Source: Aeromonas diversa CDC 2478-85 (GTDB lineage: Bacteria; Pseudomonadota; Gammaproteobacteria; Enterobacterales; Aeromonadaceae). From it: a stretch of 64,000 nucleotides of DNA. The stretch covers positions 233,470 through 297,469 of the forward strand of contig NZ_CDCE01000034.1 in the NCBI RefSeq assembly GCF_000819805.1. The letters are read 5' to 3'. Below the pieces are notes generated by a model, which ran no database searches, was not told the origin of the DNA, and saw only the letters and a program-made list of their open reading frames with translations. Below, one piece after another: positions 8,774 through 17,760 of the stretch. The position numbers and the translations under genes are program-made. The first letter of the stretch is position 1. Each line of letters opens with the position of its first letter.

Positions 8774-10396
8774 ATGGAACGCGACGTAATGGAATTCGAT
8801 GTGGTAGTGGTCGGAGCAGGCCCAGCTGGCCTTGCGGCCGCCATCGCCCTCAAACAGCAGGCCCCCGACTGCTCGGTCTGCCTGCTGGAGAAGGGCTCTG
8901 AGGTGGGGGCCCATCTGCTCTCGGGCGCCCTGCTCGACACCCGGGCCCTGCGTGAGCTCTTCCCCGAACGCTGGCAGGAGGCGCCACTCGGTGTGGCGGT
9001 GAGCGACGATCAGGTGCATCTGCTGCAAAGCGACAAACGAAGCCTGCGACTGCCCCACTGGGCCGTCCCCCCCTCCATGCACAATGAAGATGCCCGCATC
9101 ATCAGCCTGGGCAACCTCTGCCGCTGGCTCGCCAAAGAGGCCGAGTCGCTCGGGGTCGAGATCTATCCCGGCTTCGCCGCGAGCGATCTCATCATCGAGG
9201 AGGGGGTGGTCAAGGGGGTAGTGACCGGGGATCTGGGACTCGACAAGGAGGGCCATCCCAAGGCAGATCATGTGCCCGGAATGGCCCTGCTCGGCCGCTA
9301 CACCCTGCTGGCCGAGGGCGCGCGTGGCCATCTGGGCAAACGCCTCATCGAGCAATTTTCCCTGAACGAGGGGCGCCAGGCCCAGCACTATGCCATCGGC
9401 TTCAAGGAGCTGTGGCAGCTTCCTGCCGGGCGCACCAGTCCAGGTACCGTGCTGCACGGCAGCGGTTGGCCACTGGGCCAAGAGAGCCACGGTGGCTTCT
9501 TCCTCTATCACCAGGAGGGGGATCAGGTGGCGGTCGGCCTCATCGTCGATCTCAACTACCAGAATCCCTGGCTCAGCCCCTTCGACGAGTTCCAGCGCTT
9601 CAAGCACCATCCACTCATCGCCTCCGTGCTGGAGGGGGGAGAGCGCGTCAGCTATGGGGCTCGGGCCATCACCAAGGGGGGATGGAACGCCCTGCCCCGC
9701 ATGCACGTGCCCGGTGCCTTGCTGCTGGGATGCGATGCCGGCACCCTCGACTTCTCGCGCATCAAGGGGATCCACACCGCCATGAAGTCGGGGATGCTGG
9801 CGGCCGAGGCACTGAGCGGCGCCCTGGACTCTCGCGGGGAGGATCTCGCTCACTACGATCGGCTCCTCGCCCAAAGCTGGCTCGGCCAATCCCTGCGCCG
9901 CAGCCGCCACTTCGGCGCCGCGCTGCACCGTTTCGGCCCCTGGCTCGGAGGGGCATTCAACTGGCTGGAGCAGCGCTTCTTCCCCAAGGGGCTGCCCCTG
10001 CACCTTCGCGACGGCGAACCCGACTATCGCCGCCTCAAGCATCAGGATCGCTGCCGGCCCATCGTCTATCCCAAGCCGGACGGCAAACTCAGCTTCGATC
10101 GCCCCTCCTCTGTCTATCTGGCCAACACCAGCCACGATGAGGATCAGCCCTGCCATCTCAAGCTGGCCGATCCCTCTATTCCGCTCAGGGTCAATCTGGC
10201 CAATTGGGCCGAGCCGGCTCAGCGTTACTGCCCCGCCGGGGTGTTCGAGGTGGTGGAGCAATCGGGCGAACCCGCGTTTCAGATCAATGCGGCCAACTGC
10301 ATTCACTGCAAGACCTGCGATATCAAGGATCCCAGTCAGAACATCAGCTGGACGCCGCCGCAGGGGGGGTCGGGACCCAACTACCCCAACATGTGA
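8774..10396 (+). CDS. Electron transfer flavoprotein-ubiquinone oxidoreductase
   Basis: A 540-residue membrane-associated flavo/iron-sulfur protein that passes electrons from ETF to ubiquinone. The N terminus has the FAD fold V-V-V-G-A-G-P-A-G-L at 11-20. The middle contains G-W-N-A-L-P-R-M-H-V-P-G-A-L-L-L-G-C-D-A-G of the GG-reductase/ETF-QO family. The C terminus carries the 4Fe-4S ligands Cys486 (Y-C-P-A-G), Cys509, Cys512 and Cys515 (C-I-H-C-K-T-C-D-I-K-D-P). An ATG five codons in (8789) is an alternative start. It is divergent from etfBA, which completes the pathway from dehydrogenase to quinone. Confidence 0.94.
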   Translation: MERDVMEFDVVVVGAGPAGLAAAIALKQQAPDCSVCLLEKGSEVGAHLLSGALLDTRALRELFPERWQEAPLGVAVSDDQVHLLQSDKRSLRLPHWAVPPSMHNEDARIISLGNLCRWLAKEAESLGVEIYPGFAASDLIIEEGVVKGVVTGDLGLDKEGHPKADHVPGMALLGRYTLLAEGARGHLGKRLIEQFSLNEGRQAQHYAIGFKELWQLPAGRTSPGTVLHGSGWPLGQESHGGFFLYHQEGDQVAVGLIVDLNYQNPWLSPFDEFQRFKHHPLIASVLEGGERVSYGARAITKGGWNALPRMHVPGALLLGCDAGTLDFSRIKGIHTAMKSGMLAAEALSGALDSRGEDLAHYDRLLAQSWLGQSLRRSRHFGAALHRFGPWLGGAFNWLEQRFFPKGLPLHLRDGEPDYRRLKHQDRCRPIVYPKPDGKLSFDRPSSVYLANTSHDEDQPCHLKLADPSIPLRVNLANWAEPAQRYCPAGVFEVVEQSGEPAFQINAANCIHCKTCDIKDPSQNISWTPPQGGSGPNYPNM

Positions 10397-10448
10397 TCGG
10401 ACCTCACGCCTTTTCTGGCAAAGTCGTTGAATATTCGCTGAATAGCCC

Positions 10449-10477
10449 CTGACAAGCGCGGCGTACCTCTGTATAGT
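10449..10477 (+). promoter_or_regulatory. corA promoter
   Basis: CTGACA (10449-10454) and TATAGT (10472-10477) with a 17-bp spacer form a good sigma-70 promoter. The predicted start leaves a leader of about 115 nt before the corA ATG. GCGGCG at 10458-10463 and CGCCGC at 10479-10484 flank the -10 as an inverted repeat. Confidence 0.65.
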
Positions 10478-10597
10478 TCGCCGCAGTCAGGTTTTCTTTC
10501 GGCCTATGCGTCTTCTTGCATTCTCCTGTCGTCCCTCCGGGCGCGCATAAACCTGAGTGACCATCCCTGCAAACCCAACCGCATCAAGGGGGACCAG

Positions 10598-11545
10598 ATG
10601 ATTACCGCCTACATCCTCAACAACCAGGTACTCGACATCCACAACCTCGGGCCGCAGGACATACTGCCCGACAACACCATCTGGCTGGATGTCTATAAAC
10701 CCGATGAAGAGGAGCGGGAGTGGTTGACCGGGCTCTTCCTCGAAGAGGTCCCCGACAAGGAGGAGCTCGATGACATAGAGGCATCGGCTCGCTTCTACTG
10801 GGACACCGACGGTCTGCACATTCACTCGCTCTTCCCCCAACGCATCGGCCGTGACACCAAGGGGGTGCACGTCTCCTTTACCTTGCGTAACAACCTGCTC
10901 ATCAGCATTCGTGAAGATGACATCGGGCTGGTACGCCTGCTGCGCCACTATATGCGTCAGGAGCGCCTCGAGGTGGAGAATGCCCTCGACGTGCTGCTGG
11001 AGGTGCAAAACCTCAAGGTCGAATATCTTTCAGATCTGATTGAAGATGGCTACAAGACGTTGGAAGGGACCGCCGATCAGGTGTTCGAAGCCGATCAGCT
11101 CACCCCCATCCTCAAAGAGTTGATCGCTCAGGAAGAGACCAACGGCCAGATCCGTCTCTCCCTGCACGATACCCGCCGGGCCCTGCGTTTCTTGAAACGC
11201 AGCATGCGTCAAACCATGAGCGGCGAGCAGCACAAGTGGATCGACGAGATGCTCCACGACGTCGAGTCCCTGCTGCCCCACACCCAGTTCCTGTTTGACA
11301 AGATCAACTTCCAGCTGGAGGCCGCCATGGGGGTCACCAATCTGGAGCAGAACAAGGTGATCAAGATCTTCTCGGTGGCAGCCGTGGTCTTCCTGCCCCC
11401 CACCCTGATCGCCAGCATCTACGGGATGAACTTCGCCCATATGCCTGAGCTGGCCATGGGGTATGGCTACCCCATGTCGATCGGCCTGATGCTGATGTCG
11501 GCCTTTGGTACCTACTTCTTCTTCAAACGCAAAGGGTGGCTCTAA
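10598..11545 (+). CDS. corA: Magnesium/cobalt transporter CorA
   Basis: A 315-residue CorA channel, essentially the E. coli length. The N-terminal ~240 residues form the cytoplasmic alpha/beta and helical funnel. The C terminus has two membrane helices (about 254-274 and 288-307) joined by the family hallmark Y-G-M-N at 274-277, and ends with a basic K-R-K-G tail. It is a homopentameric inner-membrane channel for Mg2+ uptake. GGGGGA precedes the ATG. Monocistronic, with its own promoter and a terminator that overlaps the stop codon. Confidence 0.95.
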   Translation: MITAYILNNQVLDIHNLGPQDILPDNTIWLDVYKPDEEEREWLTGLFLEEVPDKEELDDIEASARFYWDTDGLHIHSLFPQRIGRDTKGVHVSFTLRNNLLISIREDDIGLVRLLRHYMRQERLEVENALDVLLEVQNLKVEYLSDLIEDGYKTLEGTADQVFEADQLTPILKELIAQEETNGQIRLSLHDTRRALRFLKRSMRQTMSGEQHKWIDEMLHDVESLLPHTQFLFDKINFQLEAAMGVTNLEQNKVIKIFSVAAVVFLPPTLIASIYGMNFAHMPELAMGYGYPMSIGLMLMSAFGTYFFFKRKGWL

Positions 11546-11560
11546 CGCCACCCTCTGTTT
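11533..11560 (+). terminator. corA terminator overlapping the stop codon
   Basis: AGGGTGGC and GCCACCCT form an 8-bp stem around a 6-nt loop that contains part of the TAA stop, followed by CTGTTTTT. The arrangement lets termination start within the last codons. Confidence 0.75.
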
Positions 11561-11570
11561 TTCTCGCCCC

Positions 11571-12272
11571 TCACTGACCGAGATAGTGCTCCTGCAGTCG
11601 ATAGTAACCACCGCCGGCTCTCAGGCGCTGCAGCCCTTCATTGAATGAGTCTCTGTCTCCCCTGCCTCTGAACAGGAGCCGTAAGTGCAGGGTGGGAAAG
11701 AGAAAGTGCACCGCCACGTCCTCTCCCACCACCCCTTTTCGCTGCAGATAGCGCAGGATATTGATATCGACCACCACCACATCGAGCCGCCCCTTCTCCA
11801 GCATGCGCAGGCTCTCCTCCAACCGCCCCCGCTCCTGATAGCTGGCCATCTTGTTAACGGCAGCGGCAAACGGCTCTCCGAGCAGACTTCGGGCATGCTG
11901 GAAGGCATGCACCCGCATCCCCGCCAACTTATCCAGGCTCCCCAGCGCTATGGCCCGCGACTTGAGGGTCACGGCCACATTTTCGTATGTGATGTGCGGG
12001 AGTGAGTAGAAACCGGGCAGATTGCGCTCCGTCGTGACATAGGCGTCAACCCTGCCCGCCAGATAGAGACGCTCGGCACGGCCATAGGGGACAAACATGG
12101 GCTTCAGCTCGTGCGAGCCCTCCAGTGCCGCCTTCAGGATATCGAGCTCTAGGCCCGAGGGGGTCTCACCGTCGATAAAGAAGGGGGGCATGGACTCCCC
12201 GACGGCGATCACCAGAGGATTGGCCTGCGCCAGCCCGCCGAGCAACAACAAGATCCCCACCAGATGCCTCAT
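11571..12272 (-). CDS. Periplasmic solute-binding protein, SBP_bac_3-like
   Basis: A 233-residue protein with a signal peptide ([17 protein letters not shown], cleavage after about 17). After it comes the fold of family 3 binding proteins: V-I-A-V-G-E-S-M-P-P-F-F, G-L-E-L-D-I-L, Y-V-T-T-E-R and, near the end, L-D-V-V-V-V-D. No permease or ATPase is next to it, so it could be an orphan sensor-like binding protein rather than part of a transporter; the ligand is unknown. Its ATG overlaps the stop of the DUF1232 gene by 4 nt (ATGA), placing it third in a chain starting with uvrB. Confidence 0.75.
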   Translation of the reverse strand: MRHLVGILLLLGGLAQANPLVIAVGESMPPFFIDGETPSGLELDILKAALEGSHELKPMFVPYGRAERLYLAGRVDAYVTTERNLPGFYSLPHITYENVAVTLKSRAIALGSLDKLAGMRVHAFQHARSLLGEPFAAAVNKMASYQERGRLEESLRMLEKGRLDVVVVDINILRYLQRKGVVGEDVAVHFLFPTLHLRLLFRGRGDRDSFNEGLQRLRAGGGYYRLQEHYLGQ

Positions 12273-12511
12273 TCACGCTCCCCGACCGTCGCACTCACCT
12301 CGGGCGGTAGCAGGCGCTCCCAACCCCAGATAAACAGCAATAACAGTGACATATCGTCTACCCACCCCAGCACGGGGATGACGTCAGGCAACAGATCCCA
12401 GGGCGAGAGCAGATACAAGACCAACAACACCGCCAGCCCCTTGCACCAGAGCGGGGTGGCCGGGTGGCGCCAGCTGCGCCACAACCGGCGAAAGAGGGTT
12501 AACCGCCTCAC
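12269..12511 (-). CDS. DUF1232 (YkvA-like) small membrane protein
   Basis: An 80-residue protein with the DUF1232 core [20 protein letters not shown] at about 37-56, flanked by hydrophobic stretches at 25-38 and 57-70. These proteins are small membrane-associated helical hairpins of unknown function. The GTG start at 12511 overlaps the uvrB stop (GTGA) and has GGAG 8 nt upstream inside uvrB. The stop overlaps the next ATG. Translational coupling to uvrB is therefore likely, though no functional link is known. Confidence 0.8.
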   Translation of the reverse strand: MRRLTLFRRLWRSWRHPATPLWCKGLAVLLVLYLLSPWDLLPDVIPVLGWVDDMSLLLLFIWGWERLLPPEVSATVGERE

Positions 12512-14508
12512 TCGATCAGCTCCGCGCGCAGGCGCGCCACCTGATCGCGCAGGGCCGCCGCCTGCTCGAACTCGAGGTTCCTGGCGTGCTCGAACATCTG
12601 CTCCTCGAGGCGCTTGATCTCGCGGGCCAGCTCGGCGGCGCTGCGCCGCTCGTGGCGGGGTGGCTCGTCGCGCCCCTTGCGCCCGTGACTGCGGCCACTC
12701 CCCTCGCCGCCCGTGTCCATCATGTCGACGATCTTCTTGTTGAGCCCCTTGGGCACTATGCCGTGCTGGACGTTGTAGTCGTGCTGCAGGGCGCGCCGTC
12801 GCTCGGTCTCCTCGATGGCCACCCGCATCGACTCGGTAATGGTGTCGCCATAGAGGATTACCTTGCCGTTCACGTTGCGCGCCGCCCGACCTATGGTCTG
12901 AATGAGGGAGCGAGTGGAGCGCAGGAAGCCCTCCTTGTCCGCATCGAGGATCGCCACCAGAGAGACCTCCGGCATGTCGAGCCCCTCGCGCAGCAGGTTG
13001 ATCCCGACCACCACGTCGAACTTGCCCAGGCGCAGGTCGCGGATGATCTCGACCCGCTCCACCGTGTCGATGTCCGAGTGCAGATAACGCACCTTGACGT
13101 CGTGATCGGCCAGGTACTCGGTCAAGTCCTCGGCCATCTTCTTGGTCAATGTGGTGACCAGCACCCGCTCGTCCACCGCCACCCGCTTGCGAATTTCCGA
13201 CAGCAGGTCGTCCACCTGGGTGCCGACCGGACGTACCTCGAGCTCGGGGTCGAGCAGGCCGGTGGGGCGCACCACCTGCTGCACCACCTCGCCGGCGGAT
13301 TTGTTGAGCTCATAAGCACCCGGGGTCGCCGAGACGAACACCGTCTGCGGCATCAGGGCCTCGAACTCGTCGAACTTGAGGGGGCGGTTATCCAGGGCCG
13401 AGGGTAGGCGGAAGCCGTACTCCACCAGGGTCTCCTTGCGCGAGCGGTCCCCCTTGTACATGGCCCCGATCTGGGGCACGGTGACGTGGGACTCGTCGAT
13501 GATGAGCAGGCCATCCCCCGGCAGGTAGTCAAACAGGGTCGGCGGCGGTTCGCCGGGGGCACGGCCCGACAGGTACCGGCTGTAGTTCTCAATCCCCGAG
13601 CAGTAGCCGAGCTCCTGCATCATCTCGATGTCGAACTGGGTGCGCTGGCTGATGCGCTGCTCCTCGAGCAGCTTGTTCATGGAGAGCAACGTGGTCTTGC
13701 GCTCGCGCAGCTCCTCCTTGATCTTGTCGATGGCCCCGAGGATGGTCTCACGCGGGGTGGCGTAGTGGGTCTTGGGATAGACGGTCCAGCGTGCCACCGT
13801 CTGCTCGACGGCGCCGGTCAGGGGATCAAACAGGCTGATGCGCTCTATCTCGTCATCAAACAGCTCGACCCGCACTGCCTGCTTGTCCGACTCGGCCGGG
13901 AAGATGTCGATAACCTCGCCGCGCACCCGGAAGGTGCCACGGGCGAAGGCCATCTCGTTGCGGGTGTATTGCAGCTCGGCGAGCCGGCGCAGCATGTCGC
14001 GCTGGTTGATGGTATCGCCCACCCGCAGGTGCAGCATCATCTGCAGGTAGGCCTGGGGATCCCCCAGGCCATAGATGGCCGACACCGAGGCGACGATCAC
14101 CACGTCGCGCCGCTCCAGCAGCGCCTTGGTGGCCGACAGGCGCATCTGCTCGATATGATCGTTGATGCTGGCGTCTTTCTCGATGAAGGTGTCGGTCGAG
14201 GGGACGTAGGCCTCAGGCTGGTAGTAGTCGTAGTAGGAGACGAAGTACTCCACCGCGTTGTCCGGGAAAAACTCCTTCATCTCCCCATAGAGCTGGGCCG
14301 CCAGAGTCTTGTTGGGGGCCAGGATCATGGTGGGGCGCCCGAGGGTCGCAATCACGTTGGCCATGGTGAAGGTCTTGCCCGACCCGGTCACCCCGAGCAG
14401 GGTCTGATGGGCCAGGCCGCTCTCTATCCCGTCGAGCAGGCGTGCGATGGCGCCCGGCTGATCGCCGGAGGGCTGGAACTGGCTGGATAGGGAGAAGGTC
14501 TTGCTCAT
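12508..14508 (-). CDS. uvrB: Excinuclease ABC subunit B
   Basis: A 666-residue UvrB, the damage-verifying helicase-like subunit of nucleotide excision repair. Walker A G-V-T-G-S-G-K-T is at 39-46, followed by [10 protein letters not shown], then the beta-hairpin [10 protein letters not shown] near 94-103 that inserts into DNA. D-E-S-H is the Walker B region, and helicase motifs S-A-T-P-G and Q-T-I-G-R-A-A-R-N follow. The last ~45 residues are the UVR domain that contacts UvrC. The ATG at 14508 has GGAG at 6 nt. I found only a half-match to a LexA box upstream, so SOS control is doubtful. Confidence 0.96.
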   Translation of the reverse strand: MSKTFSLSSQFQPSGDQPGAIARLLDGIESGLAHQTLLGVTGSGKTFTMANVIATLGRPTMILAPNKTLAAQLYGEMKEFFPDNAVEYFVSYYDYYQPEAYVPSTDTFIEKDASINDHIEQMRLSATKALLERRDVVIVASVSAIYGLGDPQAYLQMMLHLRVGDTINQRDMLRRLAELQYTRNEMAFARGTFRVRGEVIDIFPAESDKQAVRVELFDDEIERISLFDPLTGAVEQTVARWTVYPKTHYATPRETILGAIDKIKEELRERKTTLLSMNKLLEEQRISQRTQFDIEMMQELGYCSGIENYSRYLSGRAPGEPPPTLFDYLPGDGLLIIDESHVTVPQIGAMYKGDRSRKETLVEYGFRLPSALDNRPLKFDEFEALMPQTVFVSATPGAYELNKSAGEVVQQVVRPTGLLDPELEVRPVGTQVDDLLSEIRKRVAVDERVLVTTLTKKMAEDLTEYLADHDVKVRYLHSDIDTVERVEIIRDLRLGKFDVVVGINLLREGLDMPEVSLVAILDADKEGFLRSTRSLIQTIGRAARNVNGKVILYGDTITESMRVAIEETERRRALQHDYNVQHGIVPKGLNKKIVDMMDTGGEGSGRSHGRKGRDEPPRHERRSAAELAREIKRLEEQMFEHARNLEFEQAAALRDQVARLRAELIE

Positions 14509-14614
14509 GGGATCTCCGGAGTCACGATACAGGGGCACAGTCTACCGCCATCCGCCATCACTGCCTATGGGCTCAAGGCCCGCTCCCCCTGTACGTATGT
14601 GAGCGGCAAGAGGC

Positions 14615-14643
14615 TTGACCCATATCGGGGTTTTCTGTAGTAT
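14615..14643 (+). promoter_or_regulatory. tRNA-Asn promoter
   Basis: TTGACC (14615-14620) and TAGTAT (14638-14643), 17 bp apart, lie 19 bp before the tRNA. The GC-rich stretch just after the -10 (GCGTCTCCC) resembles a stringent discriminator. Confidence 0.75.
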
Positions 14644-14662
14644 GCGTCTCCCTGCTATCTAT

Positions 14663-14738
14663 TCCCCCGTAGTTCAGTCGGTAGAACGGCGGACTGTTAA
14701 TCCGTATGTCACTGGTTCGAGTCCAGTCGGGGGAGCCA
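14663..14738 (+). tRNA. tRNA-Asn (anticodon GTT)
   Basis: 76 nt with the CCA end encoded. The acceptor stem TCCCCCG pairs with CGGGGGA, with G as discriminator. The anticodon loop CTGTTAA has GTT at 14696-14698, and the T loop GGTTCGAGTCC is canonical. It is a single gene, not part of an array. Confidence 0.96.
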
Positions 14739-15383
14739 CCTTATATCGCCATTTTGGTGCAACTTATCCCCTTAGATGCAGCCCCCTCCCCGAAGTAATG
14801 CACATGTGCACAGCCGTAGCACAGCCCCGGTTTTTTGCCCCTTGACGCCCCCTGCAGCATTTTCCTCTGATACATATAACTTATTGTTTTTTATGACAAG
14901 TTTTTCACTTCGTCATTTTTTGAACAGGGCTTGAACGCCAGTATTCATGCGGGGTTGAGCACCGTTTTCAATTTTCATAAACAGGGTTATCCACAGTTTC
15001 TGTGGGTAACTTACGCCAACCCAGCGCCCATGCGGGTTACCGCCCTGCCCTCCAATAAATCATCGTTTGAAGCCGAAAAAACGATTTTCTTCCAAACCGG
15101 ATCCGGCGTGACCCGCATCACAGAATCGATCGAGGGCCGGCCAGGTCAGAGATGAATGAAAATGTGCAATAAACGTACGTTTTAAGCTCGCGCGCCAGGT
15201 CAGCATTTTCCTCCGCCAACCCGCCTATTTCGCAATAGTGACAGCATAAAATAAAACTCACTTATGCCCCCACCAGCATGGAGGCACCGACTCGACCTTA
15301 TCGTGCCATTACCGCCCGAGACAGGATAAAACTCCAGAGTGCGGCACCGGGGCAAGAGTGAGGCGCCACCGAGCAACAAAAAA
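14739..15383. other. Non-coding region rich in palindromes, between tRNA-Asn and a convergent helicase gene
   Basis: About 645 bp with no convincing gene; the short open frames lack ribosome binding sites and family features. It holds several perfect palindromes: TGCACATGTGCA (14799-14810), CCGGATCCGG (15098-15107) and AAACGTACGTTT (15171-15182). It also has a 7-bp inverted repeat ATCGTTT/AAACGAT (15062-15085), an inverted pair of DnaA-box-like sequences (14987-15009), a 13-mer CAGCATTTTCCTC repeated at 14855 and 15201, and an AT-rich stretch near 14870-14925. Because both flanking genes end here, this is not an ordinary promoter region. Confidence 0.6.
14987..15009. repeat. Inverted pair of DnaA boxes
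   Basis: TTATCCACA (14987-14995) is a perfect consensus DnaA box, and TGTGGGTAA (15001-15009) is the complement of TTACCCACA, one base off. They face each other across 5 nt and form a stem of about 10 bp with one mismatch. Confidence 0.7.
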
Positions 15384-15409
15384 GGCCACACCCGGGTGTG
15401 GCCTTTCTC
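15378..15409. terminator. Bidirectional terminator after the second RhlE-like gene
   Basis: GGCCACACCC and GGGTGTGGCC form a perfect 10-bp stem at 15384-15403, with six A before and TTTCT after. It serves the minus-strand helicase gene, whose stop is 27 bp away, and would also stop transcripts coming from the tRNA side. Confidence 0.85.
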
Positions 15410-15429
15410 ATTGTGAATACGGACCTGGC

Positions 15430-16800
15430 TTAGGCTTGCGCCGGGCGCGGTCCACGGGGACGGCGACGACGAGCCGGCTTGGCGGCGCGGCTCTCGCCGT
15501 CGGCAGCACGGGCCTGGGGCTTGCCGGCGGCTTGCGGGCGGGCACCGTTGGCCGCCTTGGGTTGGCCCTGAGGTGCGCGGCGCGGCTGGCGCTGCTCGTG
15601 CGGCTCACGGGGCTCCTTGCGCGGCGGCTGGCCGATCCCCTTGGCGATGGCGTCCAGGGTCTCGCGGGAGGGCTCATAGCCGGCCACGGCCTGCTTGTCG
15701 ATGGTCTGCTTGATGAGACGCTCGATACCCTTGATGAGCTTGCCTTCGTCGGCGCTCACCAGCGAGATGGCGTGACCGGCGGCGCCGGCACGACCGGTCC
15801 GGCCGATGCGGTGCACATAGTCTTCCGCCACGTTTGGCAGCTCGTAGTTGACCACCTGGGGCAACTTGTCGATGTCGAGGCCACGGGCCGCGATGTCGGT
15901 GGCCACCAGCACGCGCAGGGTGCCTTCCTTGAAACCGGCCAGAGCACGGGTACGGGCCCCCTGACTCTTGTTGCCGTGGATGGCGGCGGCAGTCACCCCT
16001 TCCTTCTCCAGCTTCTCGGCCACGCGGTTGGCGATGTGCTTGGTGCGGGTGAAGACCAGCACCTGCTGCCAGTCGTTGGCCTTGACCAGGTGGGTCAGCA
16101 GGGGGATCTTGTTGCCCTTGTCGACCGGGTGCACCAGCTGCTCGATACGCTCGGCGGTGCTGTTGCGCGGGGTCACTTCCACCACGGCCGGCTCGTGCAG
16201 CAGACCAGTGGCCAGCTCGCGGATCTCGTCGGCGAAGGTGGCGGAGAAGAGCAGGTTCTGACGCTTCTTGGGCAGCAGGGCCAGGATCTTGCGGATGTCG
16301 CGGATAAAGCCCATGTCCAGCATGCGGTCCGCTTCGTCCAGCACCAGGATCTCCAGCTCGTCAAACTTGACGGCGTTCTGGTTGTAGAGATCGAGCAGAC
16401 GGCCCGGGCAGGCCACCAGCACGTCCAGACCACGGCGCATGGCCATCATCTGCGGGTTGATGCTGACGCCACCGAAGACCACGTGGCTGCGCATCGGCAG
16501 GTACTTACCGTACTCACGCACGCTCTCGCCCACCTGGGCGGCCAGCTCGCGGGTCGGGGCCAACACCAGGGCGCGCACCTGGTTGGGAGAAACGCGGCGC
16601 TGGCTCTCGGAGAGGCGCTGCAGCATGGGCAGGGTAAAGCCGGCTGTCTTGCCGGTACCGGTCTGGGCGGCTGCCATCAGATCGCGCCCTTCGAGCACGA
16701 CCGGAATGGCCTTCTGCTGGATCGGGGACGGAGTGTCATAGCCTTGATCGGCCACGGCACGCAGCAGCGGAGCACACAGGCCCAGGGAGTCAAATTGCAT
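15430..16800 (-). CDS. DEAD-box RNA helicase, second RhlE-like paralog
   Basis: A 456-residue DEAD-box helicase. Walker A A-Q-T-G-T-G-K-T is at 45-52, P-T-R-E-L-A at 82-87, D-E-A-D at 155-158, followed by S-A-T, A-R-G-L-D-I-D and H-R-I-G-R-T-G-R. After about residue 375 comes a low-complexity tail rich in Arg, Pro, Gln and Ala, ending in [10 protein letters not shown]. The ATG at 16800 has AAGGA upstream. The core is close to the rhlE at 1.1 kb, but the tails differ (Arg/Gln-rich here, Lys/Pro there), suggesting different RNA or protein partners. The 217-bp upstream gap is shared with a divergent binding-protein gene. Confidence 0.9.
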   Translation of the reverse strand: MQFDSLGLCAPLLRAVADQGYDTPSPIQQKAIPVVLEGRDLMAAAQTGTGKTAGFTLPMLQRLSESQRRVSPNQVRALVLAPTRELAAQVGESVREYGKYLPMRSHVVFGGVSINPQMMAMRRGLDVLVACPGRLLDLYNQNAVKFDELEILVLDEADRMLDMGFIRDIRKILALLPKKRQNLLFSATFADEIRELATGLLHEPAVVEVTPRNSTAERIEQLVHPVDKGNKIPLLTHLVKANDWQQVLVFTRTKHIANRVAEKLEKEGVTAAAIHGNKSQGARTRALAGFKEGTLRVLVATDIAARGLDIDKLPQVVNYELPNVAEDYVHRIGRTGRAGAAGHAISLVSADEGKLIKGIERLIKQTIDKQAVAGYEPSRETLDAIAKGIGQPPRKEPREPHEQRQPRRAPQGQPKAANGARPQAAGKPQARAADGESRAAKPARRRRPRGPRPAQA

Positions 16801-17019
16801 GGAATTCCTTGATGGAAACGACGCGGCAATCGGGTCGGCTTCTCTGCGGGGCGCGACCGGCCGGATCGGGAGAGTGTTCGGTTGCCGCCAGGATGCAGAG
16901 CTGATGGGGCAAGAAGGTGAGGGAGTGTAACGACTTTGTGGGCCTGTGACGAGTGAAAAATCGCGGTGCCGACCCTGCTCTATACTTTTTCCACCGCGCA
17001 ATCACGCCACCACACCACC

Positions 17020-17757
17020 ATGAGACGACTCACGGCTCTCTTGCTGCTCCTGGCCCTCCCCTGCTACGGGGCGGCCCCCCTCAAGATCGGCTGGTCACCC
17101 TGGCCACCGTTTCAGTATGAGGATCACCGTCAGCGGCTCACGGGCATCGACATCGAGCTCACCCGCTCCGTCCTGGAGCGGCTTGGCAGGGAGTATCGCT
17201 TCGTCAGCATGCCGTGGGCCCGCTCACTGCATGCCCTGCAATATTCCGAGATAGATGTGGCCATGGGGGCCCGCTATCTGCCCGAGCGCGCCCGGCTCTT
17301 TGACTACAGCGAGCCCTATCGATACAGCGATCTGGTGTTGCTGCTACGCAGCGAAGAGCAGGAAAAATGGCGCTCGCTCACCGACTATCGAGAGTTCTGC
17401 CGCCAGGGGGCGATGAGTGGGGCCCGGCTGAGAGGGGTCAAGATCCTCGGTCAGCTCCCCTGTCCCGCCTTGCAGCGCTTTCGGCAAGAAAACAGCGACG
17501 ACAGGTTATTGCTGCTGCTCCTCTCCCATCGGGTAGACGGCATCATCATGGAGCGTCACAACGCCTCGGCCCTGCTTAGGGAAACGCCGGGGAAGATGAG
17601 TCAGGTTCACTGCCAGCTCTTGCTCGAGCGCACGCCGGTGCACCTGATTTTCACCAAGGGGAGGATGGGGAAAGAGGGGTTGAAGCAGATCAACCTGCTC
17701 ATCGAGCAGCAGAGGGAGGAAGGCACGTCCTCCTCCCCCTGCACCCTAATGGAGTGA
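17020..17757 (+). CDS. Periplasmic binding protein, SBP_bac_3-like
   Basis: A 245-residue protein with a signal peptide (M-R-R-L-T-A-L-L-L-L-L-A-L-P-C-Y-G-A, cleaved near 18). The mature part has I-G-W-S-P-W-P-P-F-Q-Y at about 22-32, G-I-D-I-E-L-T and D-V-A-M-G-A-R-Y, typical of amino-acid-type binding proteins. No transporter genes are adjacent. It resembles the orphan binding protein at 11.6-12.3 kb in size and layout but is not a close copy. No clear Shine-Dalgarno precedes the ATG, so expression may be low. Ligand and partner are unknown. Confidence 0.75.
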   Translation: MRRLTALLLLLALPCYGAAPLKIGWSPWPPFQYEDHRQRLTGIDIELTRSVLERLGREYRFVSMPWARSLHALQYSEIDVAMGARYLPERARLFDYSEPYRYSDLVLLLRSEEQEKWRSLTDYREFCRQGAMSGARLRGVKILGQLPCPALQRFRQENSDDRLLLLLLSHRVDGIIMERHNASALLRETPGKMSQVHCQLLLERTPVHLIFTKGRMGKEGLKQINLLIEQQREEGTSSSPCTLME

Positions 17758-17760
17758 GCC

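Noticed and set aside
8801..10300. Electron bifurcation (FixABCX-type) instead of classical ETF
   Set aside because: The large protein has its own C-terminal 4Fe-4S ligands and full ETF-QO length, and there is no separate FixX ferredoxin gene.
14589..14604. LexA box for uvrB
   Set aside because: Only one half (ACAG/CTGT) matches; the other half is GAGC. SOS control cannot be claimed.
14663..14738. tRNA-Asn as an integration site for a mobile element
   Set aside because: No integrase gene and no duplicate of the tRNA 3' end in the window; the following DNA is non-coding and then core genes.
14931..15155. A 74-codon open frame in the palindrome-rich gap
   Set aside because: No ribosome binding site, no family features, and it runs over the palindromes.
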